Positions 59,617 to 64,000 of a stretch of DNA of 64,000 bases are shown one piece after another. Source of the DNA: Primula veris. Taxonomy: Eukaryota; Streptophyta; Magnoliopsida; Ericales; Primulaceae. The stretch covers positions 10,107,314 to 10,171,313 of the forward strand of contig OY821740.1 of NCBI GenBank assembly GCA_963682055.1, written 5' to 3'. Positions within the stretch are counted from its first letter, which is position 1, and the number at the start of each line of letters is the position of its first letter. A program made the translations under genes and the position numbers. The notes under the pieces are model-generated. The model had not been told where the DNA came from, made no database searches, and worked only from the letters and a program-made list of their open reading frames with translations.

Positions 59617-62066
59617 TTTTAATTCTTAATATACTATTTGTCTATTTGATACAGTACAGTATACTATAATTTATGTGTGTGTATGTGTGTATGTATGTAT
59701 GTTAGTATGTATATAGGTGTGATGAGATGATAAGCTATTAAATTAATCATTTTATTTTCACTACGAAACTATGTGTAATTTTAAACGGGTAATAATTTCT
59801 ATCAAGATTGTCGGAATGAAATATTTTAAAAATTAATCATATAGTTCAAACATTAAATTATATAATTTAATTTTGAAATCTTTTCATTTCAATAATTTTG
59901 ATACATGTTATAAGTCGGTCAAAATTGTAGGTAATTTGCGATTAATTAGTAAGGGATGTAGTATATTTCACCTACTAATCAAGGAACTGACACTAGTTAA
60001 CTATTTGGATTCGCTCTTAATCACTACATTGGTGGTGTTTAGTTTTTCATTTGTAACTATTAACACGTAAGCATAAATTTATCATTTAAATGCTACATAT
60101 ATATATATGTTAACTTTACCGATGTAGATGCTCCAAGAGCATTTCCAACTGTTTAATCTATAAATTATATACAAACTTGACTTTATATCACTATGAGACC
60201 ATATATTGTTGTATGTAAGAAAGTTGCCCAACCGTTTATACTAACTCTCTATACAACAAAGTAAAATAATACTATTTAAATTATTTATTACTCTTTTTAG
60301 TTACTAACTTTCAATGAGGGGTGGAATACATCTTTTACTTTTAGAAAGAAATATTAAAATAATTGAATACATGGCCAAGAACCCTATCTAGAATAATCAA
60401 GAAAAATAACATAGGACTATTTATATTAGTCAATGTATGGAGCCCATAAGACAGACTATTGGCTATTGTTTTTTTTCTTCTTCTCAATTTTCCTGATTTA
60501 GTTATGCATAGGACTTAAAACCGACAATTGAGAATGCTCCTACTATTCCTATCCTTACAAGTGCAGTACACGTCTTTCAAAAGCCAATACACCTTCTTAC
60601 TTTCTTGTATTTATCTTTGGTAAATATTATTTGTTTTTATGTTCTTTATTAGTAATGCTATCTGCCCAAAATGGCAAAAGTAAGAAGAGGAAAGCTTTTT
60701 ATCGAACATTAGTTTTACTAAACAACTACTCCATGGACCTCTTGAATGTACTGTTTTTTTCTATATAACTTGCTATACACTACGTTTTTGATGCAATGCT
60801 TGTTAGAGTTGAACAAAACTTAACCAATAAAAACCAGAATCATATCGATTGACGGATTGAGTATCCGTTGGACGTAAGATTACATCTTCCAAGATTATTT
60901 AGTACTAACAGACTCCGAATTTTGGAACATTCATGAGCAAAACTAACTTAAATAGGAGTATAAAATATATGAATACAACAAGCACTAGAAAGTTAAGAAC
61001 ATGGTAACAATGATAAAAAACTAGTAGAGAATATTGTATTTGTCTGCTACAAAGAGGAAGTAATAATCACTACTCTTTAATATATTTAACGCCGGTCGCT
61101 TAAAATAATCCTTACAATCTGCCAACAGACCCCCCCAAATCTTTTTCCAGATTTTGTCCATCAATTGACAATTCAAATAAACATAGAGATAGAGATAGAG
61201 AGTCAATCGGTCCACGTATAACCAACCAAATTAAGTGAATTACAAGAACTGCCCACTTAATAAAGTCTTCATATGGTACCCCATGATTCAATTTTAATGT
61301 TGATAGCACGCACTTAAAAAAAAAAAAAAAAGGGTATTTAGTCTCATCTTTTGAGCTCCGTTACTTTTTATCACTTTTCCAAAAATTGAACAAATGTGGG
61401 GGGAAAGTGTTATGGTCACGCAAGAGCGGGTCGTCAAACTTATTAAAACATTTCAACTAATTTAAGCATTAGATTGGTTATAACTTGACAACGTTAAAAA
61501 AATTGTCAATCATTCTTCTCCATTTTGGACATTCCAATAAACTTTCGAAAAAATCAACAAACACAAATCCAAATAAATCCACACATCTAATAACATCTTC
61601 ATTATTAGACCAGATTGTAACTGTTAACATAATTATAATTGAAGTATACTGAGCAATACTATTGTAATTGTGAAAATAACAAATTACCACCGCCAAATGA
61701 TTACTTGTATGTTTTTTTTAAAGAAAAACCACTGATATTTCCACCCCATTAAAGAATAGAATTGTAAATAATTTAAGTAATTATGGGTTCCATAAGAATT
61801 CACTCTATATTATAAATTTATATTGACGGGCTCACTAATTTCTAGTATACCACACCCCAGCTATCGAATAGTCAGTCACTCAATTTATAATCATCTAAAA
61901 TAGATGGATTACGGTCATTGATAACTTTGCTGCTAAATCAAAGGATAAATGTGTCACAAATATTAAACGTGGGTGCTAGAAGAAAGAAAATGGAAAATTA
62001 ATGACAATAACGAATTAACTACAGAGACAATTTCTGTAGTTTAGTCCAAACACGCAGACAGACATT

Positions 62067-62067
<1 letters not shown>
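59617..62067. repeat. Second copy of the TVP15-like/PYD3 divergent intergenic region
   Basis: Ordered blocks match the first copy: 59617-60760 with 43300-43750, 60780-61300 with 51610-54070 (minus the insertions there). A (TG)n/(TATG)n run is at 59671-59705. From about 61313, after a poly(A) run, some 720 bases to about 62035 have no counterpart upstream of the first PYD3, so the second promoter carries its own insertion. No gene is seen. Confidence 0.85.
61313..61332. repeat. Poly(A) run at an insertion edge
   Basis: A run of A bases marks the place where the match to the first PYD3 upstream region (about 54080) stops. It may be the tail of a retroposed sequence on the opposite strand. Confidence 0.6.

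Positions 62068-62068
<1 letters not shown>

Positions 62069-62097
<29 letters not shown>
62069..62097. repeat. (GA)n microsatellite before the second PYD3 start
   Basis: A GA run reaches to the base before the ATG and lies in the 5' leader. The first gene has only a short AGAGAGAG here. Confidence 0.92.
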
Positions 62098-62100
<3 letters not shown>

Positions 62101-62244
62101 GAGAGAATTAGCGAAGAGGAAAATGAGGCTAAAAGTGGTAAAATTGAAAGTCAGGGGATTGAATCAGCAAAAGATGGGTCAATTTGTGGGTTTGAGTCTC
62201 TAAATTCACTCCTTTTGTCGTCTCTCAGCCCAGAGGTTTTTCAG
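62098..62244 (+). CDS. PYD3: Exon 1 of a second beta-ureidopropionase gene (continues past the window)
   Basis: The 49-codon exon reads MERISEEENEAKSGKIE, then [20 protein letters not shown] and ends SPEVFQ before a GT donor (GTTACC). It aligns along its length with exon 1 of the gene at 54135, with one extra codon and the same phase. Intron 1 follows to the end of the window; blocks matching intron 1 of the first gene (TGTTAGACCATCAAACATGG at about 63816, TCGTGATAGCTTTTGT at about 63934) show that the copy goes on. Exon 2 would be expected several hundred bases beyond 64000. Whether the gene is complete cannot be seen. Confidence 0.88.
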
Positions 62245-62990
62245 GTTACCATTTTGAGCTCTCTGCTGATTTTCATGTTTTTTTACTTTTTGTTTTATGG
62301 TTAGTATTTTGATTTTGCTTTTTTACCCGACGAGTAATTTATAGCAATATAGGCTAATTCTATGGATGGATGGTATATTGGTTTGTGTTTTATTAGTTTA
62401 TTGGATGTAACAATCAGGCCTTGTTGTTTGGTTGCAGCTTTAAGATTTTTTGTAGGGAAAGTTAACGTTTAATACATGTTTTCGGACTTGATTATCAAAA
62501 ACCCAATTTCTGTTTTTTGTTTATCAATTGATACATATCAAGTAGCATCAATGAGCATTCAAGTAAAAACAAAGAGTAAAAAGGAGCAGCATCATTGAGG
62601 GATCACCTAATTTAAAAATATATTTTAGTTTTTGATAATTAAGTTTCCAAATATGTACCAAGTTATCATTTTTCCGAATAAAATACTGGTTTATATCCGG
62701 TTTAAAGTTTACCTTTTGCAGGCTGAAAAGATCACCTTTTTTGGTTTTAAGTTGGTAAACCTAATAGGGTCTGGCTTTTAAGCAAAAAGCATATCGAGCT
62801 TTAACGCTGCGTTGCTAATAAACAAGTCAACTTAGAGCTTTTTGGTTTTATGGGTTACAAATGTAAATGTTTGCCTTTAAGTTGTCGAACCCAATGTCAA
62901 TGCCTTATAAGAAAGAAAAAAAAATAGATTACAGCTGCAAGCAAATAGCAAACTAGGGTTTCATAAGGCAACAGCCTTCTAATATATTAA

Positions 62991-63800
62991 GGTGCTGTTT
63001 GGAAATCAAGTGCTTCCCTAAAAAGTGCTGTCTGGAAAAGTGCTATAAAAAGTACTTTAGAAAAAATTAGCGTCTGGTGGAAAAGTGCTTTTGATTTTTA
63101 TAAGTTTTGTCTGCGTTTGATATGTATAACTTCGAAATGACTTAATACCACAATAATTCATATACTACGAAAACACACATAAAAATATATTAATAAATTT
63201 TGTATCACTTTAAAAACCAAATATTTATAAACAATTACAAAAATAAAAAAACATCGATAAAAGCATTATTGCTAAATAAATATGCAAAAACAACCTACTG
63301 GGAACAATAATTTTATTTTAAAAAACATTTTTAACAATTGTTATAGGATGCAAGAATAGAATTTGCAATTGCAGCGGTGGAAAAGAATCTGATGGAGGTC
63401 ATCTCCTCTTGATAAGATCTACGAAATTCAACACCATGTTGAAAAAGATACGGTAACTTTGTGTGAGAAGATAACTACTAATTTATAAAGATAGAGTGAA
63501 AAATTTTAAGAATAGATTAAGGATTGAGACCAGATAAAGAGAAATTCTACCGGACGAGAGAGAAAATAGTTCTATTAGTATAAGAGAGAGTGAGAGAAAA
63601 AGGACGCACTATATTTTTCATTTTAACTTTGTGAGGAAGTCTATTTTCAGAAGTGTCAAAAAACAACTTCTCCCAAATGGGCTTCTAATGCTCCTAACTT
63701 TTTGGGAAGTGGGTTGATTTTACTTACCAAACACTCGTAATTTTGCTAGATGGGCTTCTGGACCTAGGAAGTGCTTCCAATCTGTCCGCCAAACACACCC
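62991..63800. mobile_element. Harbinger-like element (810 bp) in intron 1 of the second PYD3
   Basis: The ends GGTGCTGTTTGG and CCAAACACACCC are inverted, and both sides have a TAA duplication (62988-62990, 63801-63803). GAAGTGCTTCC-type words recur inside both ends. The first PYD3 has the uninterrupted site at about 55080. Confidence 0.85.
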
Positions 63801-64000
63801 TAAGTTTAGGGGAGATGTTAGACCATCAAACATGGGTTTTGACTTTTAATTTCAAGTCTTTTTTGATCCTAGTGAATCGTAGTTGTTTGGCTAAAACCAC
63901 TAGTGAGGATAAAGGATAGTTTCGTTTCAGAAATCGTGATAGCTTTTGTTGGTTTCGGTTATAACCTGTTTTTCATAATTTGACTAGGCTTTCTTTCGTC

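Overview
This is a nuclear window from a flowering plant, almost certainly a eudicot. It is AT-rich, its genes have GT-AG introns, and plant-specific proteins, a plant-type U4 snRNA promoter and many nested plant transposons are present. I cannot name the species.

Layout, left to right: (1) 1-248, last two exons of an unidentified gene on the + strand. (2) 971-6704, an LTR retrotransposon with a Ty1/copia-type tRNA-Met primer site, LTRs about 97% identical by hand count, and no readable pol. (3) 6.7-9.5 kb, small DNA transposons. (4) 9646-15437, a complete 5-exon gene for the plastid 2-oxoglutarate/malate translocator DiT1. (5) 14.9-23.2 kb, a head-to-tail segmental duplication. Each copy carries an intact 5-exon minus-strand gene for a small membrane protein (16036-17836 and 20355-22134). 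The second copy also carries a frameshifted duplicate of the last DiT1 exon. (6) 23430-23512, tRNA-Leu(CAA), then a pogo/Emigrant-like relic. (7) 25306-25551, a U4 snRNA gene with upstream element, TATA box and 3' box. (8) 25.6-30.6 kb, about 5 kb with no gene I can support, holding a short plastid rpoC1-like piece and a tandem hairpin repeat. (9) 30719-32127, a methyltransferase-like DUF7870 gene preceded by a 36-codon uORF that looks like a conserved-peptide uORF. (10) 33169-34934, a PIF/Harbinger element with the remains of its Myb-like ORF1. (11) 35-39 kb, a small hAT element, a solo LTR and exon-like remnants. (12) 39628-43303, a 6-exon minus-strand gene for a four-helix TVP15/COPI-associated-type membrane protein, with a retroposed cDNA in intron 2. 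(13) 43.9-51.0 kb, nested transposons: a MITE split by a hAT element that contains a Ty1/copia pol relic. (14) 54135-59540, a complete 6-exon beta-ureidopropionase gene (PYD3). (15) 59557-62097, a second copy of the TVP15/PYD3 divergent intergenic region, joined 16 bases after the PYD3 stop. (16) 62098 onward, exon 1 of a second PYD3 gene that runs out of the window.

The clearest story is recent local rearrangement. Two independent tandem duplications, one at DiT1 and the small membrane gene, the other at TVP15-like and PYD3, broke neighbouring genes at their edges. The paired copies act as empty-site controls for several later insertions. I found no defence system, CRISPR or biosynthetic cluster. 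The points most worth following are the peptide uORF, the duplicated small-protein gene, and the duplicated PYD3 promoters, which now differ in their insertions.
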